From assembly GCA_944990035.1 (NCBI GenBank), contig CALYLX010000145.1:124001-188000 (forward strand): 64,000 nt of DNA, written 5' to 3'. The stretch is from Clitopilus passeckerianus. Taxonomy: Eukaryota; Basidiomycota; Agaricomycetes; Agaricales; Entolomataceae. Position 1 is the stretch's first letter; every line of letters begins with the position of its first letter. Below are positions 11,073 through 23,452 of the stretch, piece after piece. Below the pieces are notes generated by a model. It saw only the letters and a list, made by a program, of their open reading frames with translations, ran no database searches and was not told where the DNA came from. Made by a program: the position numbers and the translations under genes.

Positions 11073-14000
11073 ATGGCCAAAGGCAGTCATGGCAAATCCT
11101 CCGCAACCTCCCGGACACGAAAAAAGCACGCCAAAAAGGCAGCAGGACCAACTGGCGATGATTCTCATCCATCCCCACCTAAAGAGAAGCGCACGACGAA
11201 GAAGGAGAGAGGTCAGAAGAAGAAGGAGCCTAGGGTGAAGGTGTACATTCCGCCTGTGAAACCTGCGCCAGTTCAGCCCGATCCGCTGGAAACGACTGGG
11301 CTGCTACACAAGCTACCTCCGGAGCTGTTGGTCGTGTTGAGGAGTTTCAACAAGAAGTCGTCTACTACGAAAGTAAAGGCTTTGGAGGATCTGCAAGTGC
11401 AGTGGATGGATAAGGCGAGGCGGGAAGGAGTGGATGGGGTTACGGTTTACGTATTGATTGATATGCTGCCAGTTTGGGTAGGTTTGCTGCTTTTTGCTCT
11501 CATACCCTCATACCCTCATGCTCAACATTCAACGTTTTGCCCCTTTGTTTAGCTACACCATCTCCCGGGCCTTCTCACCCACCCATCACGCCGAGTCAGA
11601 TCTCTCGCGAGTGGGGTCCATAATTCCCTAACCCAACTCCCAAAAACTCGCGAACATCTGCTCAGTCACCTCTCCGAACTAGCCTCCCCTTCTCAACTCG
11701 AATTTGTGCTCGGCACATGGTCTCTCGCGACACATGATGTTGACCGGTCGGCAGCCGTCATGTCTTCCAGATCCTGGAATAGCTTCGTCTCTTACCAACC
11801 CCAACCAGATCGACTGTTGCTCAATGAGGGGCCGTATAACTCGCTGGTCAGCTTCTTACAAAGAGCTATCCTGGACCCGAACGGGATATACCAGTATTTG
11901 AATCCGGCTCAGCCACCTCCACCTCCACTGACGGGAAAGAAAGGCATAAGGAAGGTGCAGGAGCCAGAACCTCCTGCAAGGTTGAAAGCTGAAGATATCG
12001 AAGAGGAGGAGCAAGATAGGAATGCACGGCTTCGGATTGAGGCTCTGGCTTCAATGAAGGATATGATAGGTGGGATTGCCCTTGTTGCCTTTCATACACG
12101 CACTCATGGACGCCTACCTATAGATGTTCTGCATGGCGAGCCAACGTCGGAAATTATGGAGTTAATAAAAAATCCGGCCCTATGGACTTCCCTATACTAC
12201 GGCCAACATTCGACAGTGACACCAGACATGGAAGCCTTCGGCTTTGGGCAGCCAAATGTCAGGAAAGCCGCGTGGGGATTAGTTGGTGCCGTTCAGGAGA
12301 GATTGAAAAGTTCGTTACCACCTGCTCTATGAGATCTGGGCGACTAATTACTTTATATCTACTTTTCTCTAGATCGGTTCGACCTAGTCCTACCCATCCT
12401 GGCACCGGCCATATTGCGCTCTGCCTGGGTTGAGCCGGATACAAATGTTCACGGCGTCATGCTGCCTCAGCTTCTCAAATTCTTGAAGGGACATCCACAT
12501 GCATGGGAAGTTGAACGTACCCATAAATACGAGGACGACGAGGATGACAATGGTTCGGATGAAGACGATGAGGAGAAACCGCCTGAACAACCCATATCGG
12601 GATCGTCGAAAGCGTATGAAGAGTTCCTGTACTTCCTAGAGTCAGGGTGTGCAGGCTCCGCCATTCAGGGATATCCGGCTGTCATCATTATCTTGTCCAC
12701 TATTCCATCTTCAGTAAGTGACCCTTGACCGGGAATACGAATCTCTCTGACGCATGATACTTAGGTTTTCTCGAGCTCATCATCGACACCACTTTCGACT
12801 TTGTTCACTTCATTCTGGAAAGCCCTAGACAGCAGAGCGCTCAGTGGTCTTCAGAGAACGACGACAAGCGGAAAGTTCCTAGAGGCCGTACTGGAGTGTT
12901 TGGTCTTCCTGGTCAGGAGAGTCTATCGACAACTTGCACCCAGGCACAACGGAGAGAAATCCCAAGAAGATGCGTCAGAAGGCCCAGTAACGGATGTCAC
13001 CCCGAAGGCCACCTTGATCGGAGGGGGTTCTGCGGATGTAGAAGGAGCCGTCCGGGACCTTGTGGTTGAACAAGTTGGCAAGGTCTGGGAGACTGTGGTG
13101 GACAATGGATCTTTGAAGGTCGAGCCGGGTCTTGCAGGTGCCGCAGTCGCCAGGATGCTCGTAGGCTTGTCAGGTATCAATACTAGTGCGTCTTTGTCAA
13201 CTATATGCGCATATATTCAAGTACTCATGGTTTCCATTACCTCAGGCGTGTACGCTGTAGCCTGGGAGACTTTGTCCTGCAAGATTGCACGTTCAGTCAA
13301 AGACAAACCTGACATCATTCTCGGCCTCTTGAGGACAATTGAGCGAGAGTTTTCTGCTGCCAATCAATCACAAAGCCAGACCGATCATCAGCGCCAGCTC
13401 GAAGATGCCACCCCGTTGCTTGCAAAAATCCGAATCCAGGCAGCCTCGGACTACAAGCAGCATGTAGAAACCGCGGCCAGCCAGGGTGTAGAGTCGTTGA
13501 AGAAGGAGAGTGGGGAAGTGCTGGTCCAGTTGATCACGCAGTTTAGGCAGGATTTGTTTGCAGATGTTGCTTTCAGAGAGGTCAGATCTCCTTCTTCCCT
13601 TCCACCATCATCGACTGAGTATATGCACCCCGCTTCTGCAGATTATCGACCCTCTCTTTGCACGGCATGCACTACTCATCGTGAATCGCACGCCTAGCCT
13701 GTTCATGGCCTACCTTCGGTTCAGAAATGATGTTGCGTCAACGCAAGCAGCATGGCGGATTCTGCTCTCCTCTGTATCAGAGCATCTGGGGTTGGCGGAA
13801 GGATCGTTTGCTACTCTGCTTCAGGCCCTGGACAAGGGCGACTTGCCTCAACATCTGACACCTGGGCAGGGAGAGGTGGATGCCTTGATCCTCAGACTTG
13901 TGGTTGAAGTCATCAACGGAGAGGAAGGAAAGAAATATGAGGCATTGGTACAAGGTGTACTTGGCCATGCCGGTAAGATGGTCTCACAGAAGAAAAACCA

Positions 14001-17000
14001 CGCATATACTGACCAATATCACCTCAGATCACTTCATTTCGGGGCCTGGCTATGCGGAGGTAGCTCAAACCATTACGACCTCCCTGTCCAGTCGAGTCCA
14101 AGCAGCACTTACTACTGATAGCAACGGCCTGCCGGATGGCTTGAACCAGTCCATGTTGATCTTCGTGAACATGTTCAATCATCCACCCAAGCTATTACCG
14201 GCCACCGACTTTACAACCGTCATACCGGACGTGTTCTCCTATTCGTATCTACTCCCAGAGGTTTATGGACAGGCGATGAAGACAGGGCTGGTCAATGAAG
14301 GGCAAGAAATCCTTAGGGTGCGGATGTTCAAGCAATCTAGCGAGGACAGGGATCCGGTGCAAGTTGCAGTGATTGCCTCGTTAGGGGAGATGCTCTTGGA
14401 CACAACTTCGAGGATAATGTACGATTTCCTTCGTCTCGTTCACGGGCTTCATTGTCTCACATAAATTTGGTTTACAGACCTCAGAGCATCTTCCGCCTCT
14501 TTTCTGAAGAGACAGTGAAAATCCCCATCGATATTGTATCTGATCTCTTCCCATCACCGGAGAAGCTCGACCAACTACTCAACGATCTCCCCGACGAGCC
14601 ATTACACGCCAGCCTTGCCGTTATCTTCCCCCTGATTCCACCACATTCTGAACCACGATCTGTTAAAGGCCAAGCATTTGACAATCGGGGGTTTTCAACA
14701 TACGCTCGGGTGGTTGAAGGGCTACTGCAGCTCTTCGTTGAGCAGCGGCGACTTGCGAAACAGAATGTCTGGGCCCTTCGACATTTCCATGCGCTCAAGC
14801 TATACGCACAGGATCTAATATCTGTGTCGTCCGACAATAGCTCAGCGTTCAAGCTGGACATCGCCCCTCCGGTACTGGAAGCTCTTATCTCCAAAGTGGA
14901 TCAGATCACTGCCTATATCTTAAATTCGGAGACGAATGAAATCTGGAACCGTTCTGCGCTCTCTATGGTTCTGAACCAGCAAGCACCAGCTCAGGCTCTC
15001 GTGCCGCTGGCTGCGCTGTTGGTGGTTACAATTAATGTCGCACGGCAGTCCGACAAACCAAGAGATGTCCGAGTGCTGAGAAATTTGCTTCAACATGTAT
15101 TCCAAGACATCTCGAAGGAGGATGCGGATAGTTGGATTATGTTAGCTCGAAAGCTCGAGTCACCAGGTGAGTCTGTTCTATGCTTAGCAGTGATCTATTC
15201 CTGACTGTCTTATCTAGCACCGTATACATCGATGGCTATCGTATCAGAAATCTCGGAATATGCACCAGAGCCTCCACGGCTGGATCGCTACCGCAATGAA
15301 TTGGCCGCTTCTCTGCTTGGGATTCGATCAGCAAAGGCCAATACGGAGGGCCTTACCACTTTGCTGAAGCTTGCGTATAGTGCACCAGACCCGGAATCCG
15401 ACATTGTCTTCCTGCCTCAGCCAAGAGCAGTCAATGTTATGAAAGCTTGTCAGCAATGGATCTCTTCGGATGAAGATATTGATGAGGAGCTTGAGAGTGC
15501 GATGACTCTGATTGCGTTCCACCTCGCACCTCTGCTGCAAGATGTTCCTGGGGCTCATTGGGATCTCATTTTTGACCTCGTTGAGAACAACCTTGAGGTG
15601 AGCAGTCCGCCAGCGCTATGTACGACATATCTGACAGTATTTTCTCCAGGCAGCCTCCCTCACGGATGATGACTCCCTCGTCACTCTTGCTAGAACCTTA
15701 CGCCTGATCATCATGGTCCAGAATCTTGCGTCCACCAACAAATCTCTGCGCGCAGATTGGGAGCCCAGGAAGAACGCTGCACTCAAGATGATCAAAGGTC
15801 TTGCTACAGTTCCTCTAGGTGAGTTCGCTTTTCTAGGTGATGAAGCTGGGAGCTGAAAGGACTACAGCAGGCCTCCAGCGGTCGCAGCCTCGGTCAACAT
15901 GTCGCGAGTTGATTCTGTCAATTATTCTGGAATTGCCACCTTCGTTGATTGATCATGAAATTTTGCCCAAGGTTCGTTGCAGTACCACCTTAAAGAACTT
16001 GGTAATAAACTGTCTGACAGATGTCTCATTTGATCACGGATCCCTCCATGGAAGTCCAGAAAGTTGCGTATCAGTTCCTTCGGAGGGCTGCGAAGAAAAC
16101 CACGGAGCATGCTGTCATTGAAGCTGGCGTGGATACGGAATCAGAGGTCTCCGCGAAGCTTCCTGTCGAGATTATTGACATACTACGACGAGAGATCGAT
16201 GTCGCTGAGGCATCAAGCGAAGTGAGCCACCTTCAGTGTCTCGTCATAACTAGGCTGACCACCCGTTAGTCTGTCTTCAGCTACCTGTTGGGTTGGATGC
16301 TACTTTTTGATCTGTTTGAAGATGCTGTATGTTTCTGTCTACTGTCAGGCGATAATGGCACCCAACATCCTTCTGCAGAGTTTGAAAGTTCGCACAAGCT
16401 ACATTGATCAGCTTCGGAGCCTTGACCTCTTTGTGTCGCGGTTCATACCGGCGATCATACATCTACTCTCGCTGGATCAAGGGACACTGAAGTCGTTCAA
16501 GCTTAATATCTGGAGCGTAGACGAATATTATGTTGATCGTTAGTACGGCTTTTGCTTCACATTTTGCCTTGCTGACCTTTCACTCTCTGCTTACAGACTT
16601 CGACCCTGCTCTTGACTTCAGCATCCCCATCTTGGGGGCGCATCTTTACTATCGCGCTTTGCTCACTGTACCGTCGTTGATCAGCTCATGGGTCCTGGAA
16701 TTGAAAGACCGACAGCTATCCTCAAGTATCTCCACATATACGGCCCAGAACTTCTCCCCCGTCCTCGTTCGCGCGGAACTGGATAACGTCAGAGCTCCGG
16801 AATCGATGGCTCAATTTCTGGATCCAAGTGACCCTGACAAGAGCCTTAAGGTCAGGGTGGCCAGCAACGTCAATGAAGTCAGCGCTGCTTATGCCGTGGA
16901 CGATCACCAACTGGAGATCAGGCTCAAGATACCAACTGATTGGCCACTGCACCGGATTGAAGTCAAGGATGCCAAGAAGATTGGCGTTGACGAGAACCGC

Positions 17001-17441
17001 TGGAGGGCGTGGTTGCTGGCGATTCAGCAGATAATTTGGAGTCATGTAAGTGACCGGGATTGAGACTTGTGCGGCGTTAGACTGATGCCATCTCTCCTAG
17101 AACGGTAGAATTGTTGATGGCCTCACCCATTTCAAGAATAATGTGACAGGCCATTTCGAGGGGCAGGTAGAATGTGCAATCTGTTACTCGTAAGTGAACA
17201 CAAGTACGCAGTAAATCCCCAGGTCCTGACTGTTCTGCTTCAATAGCATTATCAGCGTCATGGATGGGACTCTTCCCAAGAAGCCATGTCGAACGTGCAA
17301 GAATCGCTTCCATGCAGGCTGCTTATACAAGGTGCGATTGTAATCCTGTCGTAAATGTTATGTTACTCATGCCTTCCTGAATAGTGGTTCAACACCAGCC
17401 ATTCTTCAAGCTGTCCTCTATGTCGTTCGGATATATTCTAG
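11073..17441 (+). CDS. LTN1: E3 ubiquitin-protein ligase listerin (ribosome quality control)
   Basis: Eighteen exons (11073-11477, 11553-12309, 12373-12713, 12765-13185, 13246-13580, 13642-13972, 14028-14418, 14478-15166, 15218-15597, 15650-15818, 15871-15971, 16021-16221, 16270-16326, 16379-16538, 16597-17045, 17101-17189, 17247-17331, 17385-17441) join without frame breaks into 1,805 residues. This length is usual for listerin. The Lys-rich N-terminus leads into helical repeats ([23 protein letters not shown]), and the [15 protein letters not shown] segment and a RWD-like region follow. The C-terminus is a RING-CH-type finger: [19 protein letters not shown] and CPLCR. Known role: it binds 60S subunits with stalled nascent chains and ubiquitinates them as part of the RQC complex. 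An acidic loop ([15 protein letters not shown]) interrupts the repeats near residue 435. The stop lies 90 bases from the stop of the convergent dehydrogenase gene. Confidence 0.95.
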
Positions 17442-17531
17442 TAGAAGTTCACGGTTTGCACATACATTTAGACCCCATTGTAATCATACAATAGCATCGT
17501 ATTTATGTCATCTTTATACCTCCCGAATCTT

Positions 17532-19027
17532 TCACAGCCTACTTTTCAGACTCATTTCCGCTGGCATTGGTGTGTTGTCGATACCAGCAAGAAGATTGTT
17601 GACAGCCAGAGTCGCCATGCCCCGTCTCGTCTCGAATGTGGCGCTACCGACATGGGGTATTACGATGCATCTGTAGCGGAAATTCAGCGTTAACCTGGAG
17701 TACCGCTGTTTGTTACTGACCTTGGCTCCTTCACCAGCGGATGGTCAGCAGTAACATTGGGTTCACCCTCTACCACGTCTAATCCCGCACCCCATATCCA
17801 ACCTTCTTTCAAGGCTTTTGCTAGTGCATCTGAATCCACCAAGGTTCCTCTACTTGTGTTCACCAACACCGATGTCTTCTTCATCTTCTTCAAGAAGTCT
17901 TCATTGATGACATGTCTGGTGTCAGCACCACCTGGAGCAAGGACGAAAACGACATCACTCTCCCTGGCTAATCCATCTAGGTCAACACGGCGAAGAGACT
18001 GGAGGCCATTGGTGGGAGAGCCACTACGGAACTGTGATAGCAGCTGAGTATCGCGCTCGGGTGAAGGAGATGAATTGGGATTGGAGGTGTATAGGCAATG
18101 TGTGAAGCCGAAGGGAATGAGGCGGGACAGGGTGGCTTGAGCGATACGACCGAAACCAAGGAAGCCTACGGTCCTAGTAGGTGTGGTTGGAGAGGGATCG
18201 GAGAGAGAGGAAAGTACTGGTGGAAGGGATACTTGAGGGCCACAAAGAGCAAAGGGCGACCAGGTTGTCTTGGGCCATTGGCCATTTTTGACCAGGGAGA
18301 ATACTTCGCCGATATTGCGGCTTGCCATGAAGGCGAGCATGACTGAGAGATCAGCGACTGTTTGGGGCGACTGAGATTCCGAAGCAGGACTAAGAGAAGG
18401 AGATGAGGTATTTACCTGCATCGGTTAGGACATCGGGGGTGTAGCCTAGCTTGACCTGTCTGCGAGCTAATTCCGCAAGATCGGCGTGCTCTGGGGGCCC
18501 TTTGATTAACCAGTCACCCGGCCGCAGAAATAGACATACCATATCCTACAGACATAGTGGATACAACCTTGAGTGATGATCCAGCTAAAGTTGAAGGCGT
18601 TATTTGTGAGATTTGGGTGGCGTCTTGAGCAGAACCATACCTGCATCTAGGAATTCATTATCGACCTGCCATGTTATCCCAGAAGATTAGCACACATATC
18701 CCTCTGGGAAAGAAGGTTAACTTGCTTTATCTGTCAGCATGATCAAAGCACCGGCTGCATCCTTCAGATTCTCCAGAACCCATTTGCGATCTGCTGCTCG
18801 ATCTTCGGGCCATAAAACTACCTGGAGAGTGTACTCAATGAGCATCTAAGCTTTAAGCCGTACTGTAATCCTACCTGGATATCTTTCCGAGCTTCAAGTA
18901 TCGGCATAATATCTGGACCGAGGTTGCGAGTTACTACAACTTTTATCGGGCTAGATAAAAGGGAGAAAACCGTGAATTAGTTCTGGGAGCTACTGCCAAA
19001 ACGGAAACTCGGTACCTACTTCGACAT
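17532..19027 (-). CDS. D-isomer-specific 2-hydroxyacid dehydrogenase (glyoxylate/hydroxypyruvate reductase type)
   Basis: Eight exons on the minus strand (19020-19027, 18875-18950, 18726-18821, 18641-18665, 18540-18584, 18416-18499, 17721-18357, 17532-17670) code 369 residues. It should reduce glyoxylate or hydroxypyruvate with NAD(P)H in the cytosol or mitochondrion. Family features: the N-terminal substrate half (PIKVVVTRNLGPD, KVVSTMSVGY, KLGYTPDVLTDAVADL), the Rossmann loop GFLGFGRIA, and the catalytic Arg in LVNTSRG. The catalytic Glu lies near GLDVVEGEP and the catalytic His in PHVGSAT. The first exon is only 8 nt and one exon is 25 nt. The intron before that exon (18666-18725) starts with GCAAGT, a GC-AG intron, and the intron at 18500-18539 is only 40 nt. 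The exact substrate cannot be told from sequence. Confidence 0.92.
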
Positions 19028-19601
19028 ATTGAGATATAATAAGAATACAGGCGTATGCTCGTTATCGAAAGGTGATGGAGCCTAAGAGCAAGAGTCTGAG
19101 GAACGGCACTCGGTGACGCTGGTGCAAGTGCTACTTCAATCCAGGCGCCTCATCGGACCGTCGGCGGCGTACGGGCCTGGCTGGTCTTTACTGTATTTGC
19201 CGGAACGCTTCCTTTCGTGGCAGTGCAACCGTTGTTGAGTTCAGAGTCTGAGGCTCTGAGCTCTCCCCATCTTGTTCCTCTTCGCACCGAGTCTCGCACC
19301 CTAACAATGTTTACCACGTTCACACTTAAATGTCTCTTTAGATATGCTGAGATTCAGATAACTTAGGTTTAGTCGCGCACATGTTGTCAAGTATCCCAGG
19401 CGCTGAGCGGGTGTCACACTGCCACTTTCACTAGCTTCATTCATGAGGTCTGCACGAGGCAACACGCGTAAATTAATGAATGGCGAGTTGGGTTCTGTTT
19501 ACCACCATGCCGTTCATACAATCTCAAGCGTCTGGTGGTCTCATCAAGTTGTTAGGTCGGCTCCAACCTCCTCCCACAATCTCGTACTATCACGCCGCTC
19601 A
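19028..19601. other. Divergent promoter region, dehydrogenase and NACHT genes
   Basis: These 574 bases lie between two divergent start codons. No gene is supported. An in-frame extension of the NACHT ORF reaches up to 19443, but no upstream Kozak-like start is more convincing than ATG 19602. Confidence 0.45.
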
Positions 19602-21713
19602 ATGGAAAATGCGCCTTCAGAAACCGCTGAGGGTGGCGATGACTCTGAATTGGCTACATCAGCCTCCAAACCAACCTTCTGGAACTTGATGCAGATACAC
19701 CTGCAAAATGTCCAGTTTAGGGCCGGAGGGTCGATAAATGTTACTCAAAAGCTTGTGTTGGTACGTATATTTCTCTAAGAATGCTATCTTCGTTTCTCAC
19801 GAGCTTCCAGCTTGACGCGGGCAGATATGGGCCCTTCCTCGTCATCCTGCTCCCCGGAGTCTTCGCAGGTTTGACTTTGGGGTATCGTCCACCATCAAAT
19901 CCACAGCTAGGAGTAGAGGCGCTGCAGAGACATATCGCTTGGGATGCCTTGGCAAACGCGCATATGCCAGAGGTTCCTGAACATCATCCCATTACTCAGT
20001 CTCGCTCCTCCGTCCTTCGCAAGATCAGAGAGTGGTCAGACCGTCCAGCTAGTAATATGTCGGATCCCATCTTCTGGCTCTATGGATCACTGGGAACCGG
20101 AAAATCGGTCATCGCGCACACTTTTGTATCAGAACTAGAGGAGGTGAACCGACCCGTGGCGGGCTATTTCATCACGAAGGCTCTTTCAGATCAAAATGTT
20201 GGAACAGGACTGGTTCCAACCATTCTGCATGAGCTCCTTCAGGCCTACGATGCACTTGGAAACCCACTTAACGAGATCATTAATAATAATCTAAGGGTTC
20301 TACGAGCCAATCCAGACACGGTCGTCAAAGCTCAAGCCCAGGCTCAAGCGCTCATCGTCGAACCTTTCAAGCGATTCCATCAGACGAGGTCGAAGGTCCG
20401 GAATGCCTTCATCATGGTCGCTGATGGCCTGGATGAGATAGCGGACGAGAAGGAGAAGGATAGAGTCATCAGTGTGCTCCACCTATTGGCTACGGAGAAA
20501 CATCTACCATTCCGTCTGCTTCTTTCTAGCAGATATAGCTGGAGAATGGCGCGCGTAATCAATGGACCACCCTTTAAGGCCTCTATCCCCTATATCGATC
20601 TGAACAAGGAGCCCTCCAGCAGTGTCGACATAGAAGATTACATACGTGCGGCATTTCGTCGTATCAGAGAGCTATCCCCTTCCCTAGACTCGACCTCTTG
20701 GCCTAACCAGGACGTGATTTCAATGTTAGCTCACCAATCACAAGGCAACTTCGGATACGCTAAGGCATTTCTAAGCCATGTCGAGCTATCCGAAAGCCCA
20801 GAGCAAGCGGTCAATCAATTCATGGATCCGAACCAAGACCCAAACTGCCTTCGTCGATGTGACAAGCTTACACCCTATGAAATGCTTGATGAAGATCACA
20901 AATTCCTGTTTTCTTCGTTGCCGAAGGATACGTTTCCAATAGCGCTTGACATTTTTGCATATTGGTTCACCATCCCATCCTTGCGAAAGCTCAAACACTA
21001 CAGCACTTCTCAACTCCCCAACCATGAATCGCCCCGAATCTTCGCGGACAGACTGTTTGATTTGTCCGCGGAGCAAATGGAATCACATCTACACGCTATG
21101 CATTCCCTCTTCACAACAATTGCGGCGAATCAGTCTACAGCTCAGAGGTTTATTCACCCCACTCACCGGTCTTTACTTGACTTCCTTGGTGACCAAACTC
21201 AAACGCATGATCCACGATTTTTAAATACAGATTTTCATCTCGATGCTGGAAAGGCACATGTTCGCATGGCCAGACTCTACGTCAGGCTCCTACTGAAGGG
21301 GATCTATGGTCAACGGGTCTCTAGCCCTTGGTCTGATCCTGATCTATTTGATGTCGCTCTCCAATATCACCTTCGACATGCTGCCATTGATAACGACCTA
21401 TATCGAGGTTTGGTGGTAGCATCCCAAATGAATCTCGCCACCTCCGATCGGTTCTGGGAAACATTTCGACTCAAGCGTCCGAGAAACATGCAAACTAACT
21501 CACTGGAAGATATTGTATCACCTGAGTCGGTATACGAAATCATACGATATTTCAAGGTCAGTCCAAATCGTTCCTCCTACTTTGTCCGGGAAACCCACTA
21601 ATTCAGAATACCAGAGGTACCACGATCATCAACCAATGTCACTCAATGCATTGTGGGCACGGTTGAAACTTGGTTTATTGACTTTTTGTCTATCTATCCT
21701 TTCTACGTTGTGA
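19602..21713 (+). CDS. NACHT/STAND-type P-loop NTPase, short form
   Basis: Exons 19602-19760, 19811-21556 and 21615-21713 give 667 residues. A hydrophobic segment (FLVILLPGVFAGLTLG) follows the first exon. The linker HHPITQSRSSVLRKIREWSD is typical of the agaricomycete NACHT family. The P-loop GSLGTGKS lies at about residues 145-152 and the Walker B-like FIMVADGLDEI at about 253-263, with a sensor-like RLLLSSR soon after. A helical winged region fills the rest. There are no WD40, ankyrin or TPR repeats, so the usual sensor end is missing. With the acceptor at 21614 the protein ends in a hydrophobic tail (LGLLTFCLSILSTL). With the alternative acceptor at 21606 it would end soon after in another frame. 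Such proteins are thought to act in fungal non-self recognition or programmed cell death; that role is inferred from the family. Confidence 0.87.
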
Positions 21714-22315
21714 GTTATTCGCTCTAACTTCTTCATTTGCTAGGTTTCCTAAGGTTATCCTGCATACAGCTACGCTTTTTATCCAGCATGATGACCTTCG
21801 CCACTACCACTGTTATCAACACATGCTCTGATGCAAATTCAGGGCTCCAGCATTAGACGCAGTCCTTCTCCAACCCGTTGGCCATAGCAACTTGAAGGCA
21901 TGATATCACTGGCATGTATCCATGTCGATGGCGTGAATGTACAAAGCTAGTATATATACAGTGGTTCTGTTCTTGTCGTATACCGTTTACGTTTGAGTAT
22001 TAGATAACGGTAGTCACGGTCATGGACGTCTTCAGTTTTCAGAGCTGTCGTTACAATGATGATCTTAGAGTCTGCACTCAACATTATGTTCTCCCGAAAT
22101 TCCTCTAACGTGAGACAACTCGAAGAGGCAAGATGTCATTTCAAACGGGGGTTGCGAACAGACAATATTCAGATTTACCGTAAACGCGGGATTTATCAAT
22201 CCAACTTGATTCAGGATTTCTTTACGCTTGCCTATATACGTTGAAATGACCGATTATCCCACAAGCTACCCTTGTGTAACACCCATCCTTTTTCCGTTCC
22301 TAGCAGATGGATGCA
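21714..22315. other. Convergent intergenic region
   Basis: About 600 bases between the NACHT gene and the 3' end of the Pro/Thr-rich gene. I see no gene, RNA or clear repeat in it. Confidence 0.5.
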
Positions 22316-23452
22316 CTACATTACGTCGGGCACTGGTATGAGCCTAGTGAGCGCTCCAAGTCGTCTACTCCGCTTTAAGTCACTTCTGTGCAGAGGAACT
22401 TGGTCTGGACCTCCAGTGGGCTCAAGCCAGACAGGTGGAGGAACTCGGCTGACACGCGTGGCCTTTATCTCCGGTGGTGTGACGGGAGGTGTAACACCAG
22501 GTGTAGTAGTCAACCTCGGCGGGGTGGTAGTTTCTCCTGGGAGAGGTAGTTCAAGGGGAGGGGTGACATCGGGTGGAACGGAGGGAGATGTAACCTCTGA
22601 AGGTATGTCAGGTATAGTAACTGCAGGTGGCGTGGTCTCGCATGGAGGAGGAATATCAGAAAGAGTGAACTCTGGTGGGGGTGAAATACCTGGCGTGGTG
22701 GCCTCTCTCGGCGGAGTTAATTCGGGAGGAGGAGTGACTTCTGGAATGGTGGGTATATCGGGAGTTGTAACTTCCGGCGGCGTAGTCTCTCCTGGAGGAG
22801 TGGTTGCAGGAGGAGGGGTTTCTGGTGACATGTCAGGAGTAATAGTAGGAACTTCCGGTGTGGTAGTTTCTCCCGGGGGAGATACGTCAAGGGGAGGGGT
22901 GGCACCGGATGTAACGGCAGGAGGTGTAATATCACGGTAGGGAGGAGTAATCTCTGGTGGTGTGAGATGTGTTTCGGGGGACGGAGTGGCCTCTAGTGGT
23001 GTATCGGGAGGAATACTAGGCGTTGCAGCTCCAGGTGCTGTCGCCTCAGAAGATAGCGACTCCGACGACATGGTTGTTGGATGAACAGTAGTACATGTTA
23101 TTATCGTAGGAGGAAGCTGCATGGTGGTAGTGTTGGGTGGTGCCTCAGGCATTGTAGAAGGTGCAACCATAGGCGTTGGAATTGCTGGAGGTGTCCAAAC
23201 CGTCGTCGTTGTCACAGAAGGCTCGAAGGAATCCAAATGGATCGAAGTCAAGGATGGTGTCGTAGTACCATTTGTGTGTGCATCTAGAAAGCAGGTCAGA
23301 TGGGCCGTGATTGGCATCTGAGCAGGGCATGTCAACCAGCCTTTCGGGTTGGACCAACTTGAGTTGGGAGTATGGCGGGGAGATGATAAGGCTATGATGG
23401 AGATGAAGAACCAAATATTGGTTGGATAAACGAATATCTTCAACTTATACAT
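22316..23452 (-). CDS. Secreted Pro/Thr-rich mucin-like repeat protein
   Basis: A single minus-strand exon codes 378 residues. I take the start at 23452 rather than 23488, because a TATAAAG lies about 60 bases upstream of 23452 and the upstream ATG would fall near the transcription start. The N-terminus MYKLKIF followed by a hydrophobic stretch (NIWFFISIIAL) is a signal peptide or signal anchor. A short Cys-containing part (WLTC, HLTCF, IITC) follows. Residues from about 150 to 330 are irregular repeats of P-P-[E/x]-[V/T]-T-P and E-T-T-P-P, open to heavy O-glycosylation. The C-terminus is basic (LKRSRR). It is probably a cell-surface or secreted glycoprotein with no catalytic domain. The opposite strand is also open and Gly/Val-rich, but lacks a signal and a promoter. 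Confidence 0.68.
   Translation of the reverse strand: MYKLKIFVYPTNIWFFISIIALSSPRHTPNSSWSNPKGWLTCPAQMPITAHLTCFLDAHTNGTTTPSLTSIHLDSFEPSVTTTTVWTPPAIPTPMVAPSTMPEAPPNTTTMQLPPTIITCTTVHPTTMSSESLSSEATAPGAATPSIPPDTPLEATPSPETHLTPPEITPPYRDITPPAVTSGATPPLDVSPPGETTTPEVPTITPDMSPETPPPATTPPGETTPPEVTTPDIPTIPEVTPPPELTPPREATTPGISPPPEFTLSDIPPPCETTPPAVTIPDIPSEVTSPSVPPDVTPPLELPLPGETTTPPRLTTTPGVTPPVTPPEIKATRVSRVPPPVWLEPTGGPDQVPLHRSDLKRSRRLGALTRLIPVPDVM
22440..22990. repeat. Minisatellite inside the Pro/Thr-rich gene
   Basis: Degenerate, period-variable repeats (mostly units of about 30-40 bases, plus-strand theme GGAGGNGTNACTTC / GGTGGTGTNGTCTC) code the PPEVTP-like repeats. They are likely to vary in copy number between strains. 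Confidence 0.6.

Noticed and set aside
22272..22940. Plus-strand Gly/Val-rich ORF over the minisatellite
   Set aside because: No ATG with signal or promoter. The minus strand has a signal peptide, a TATA box and a longer frame.
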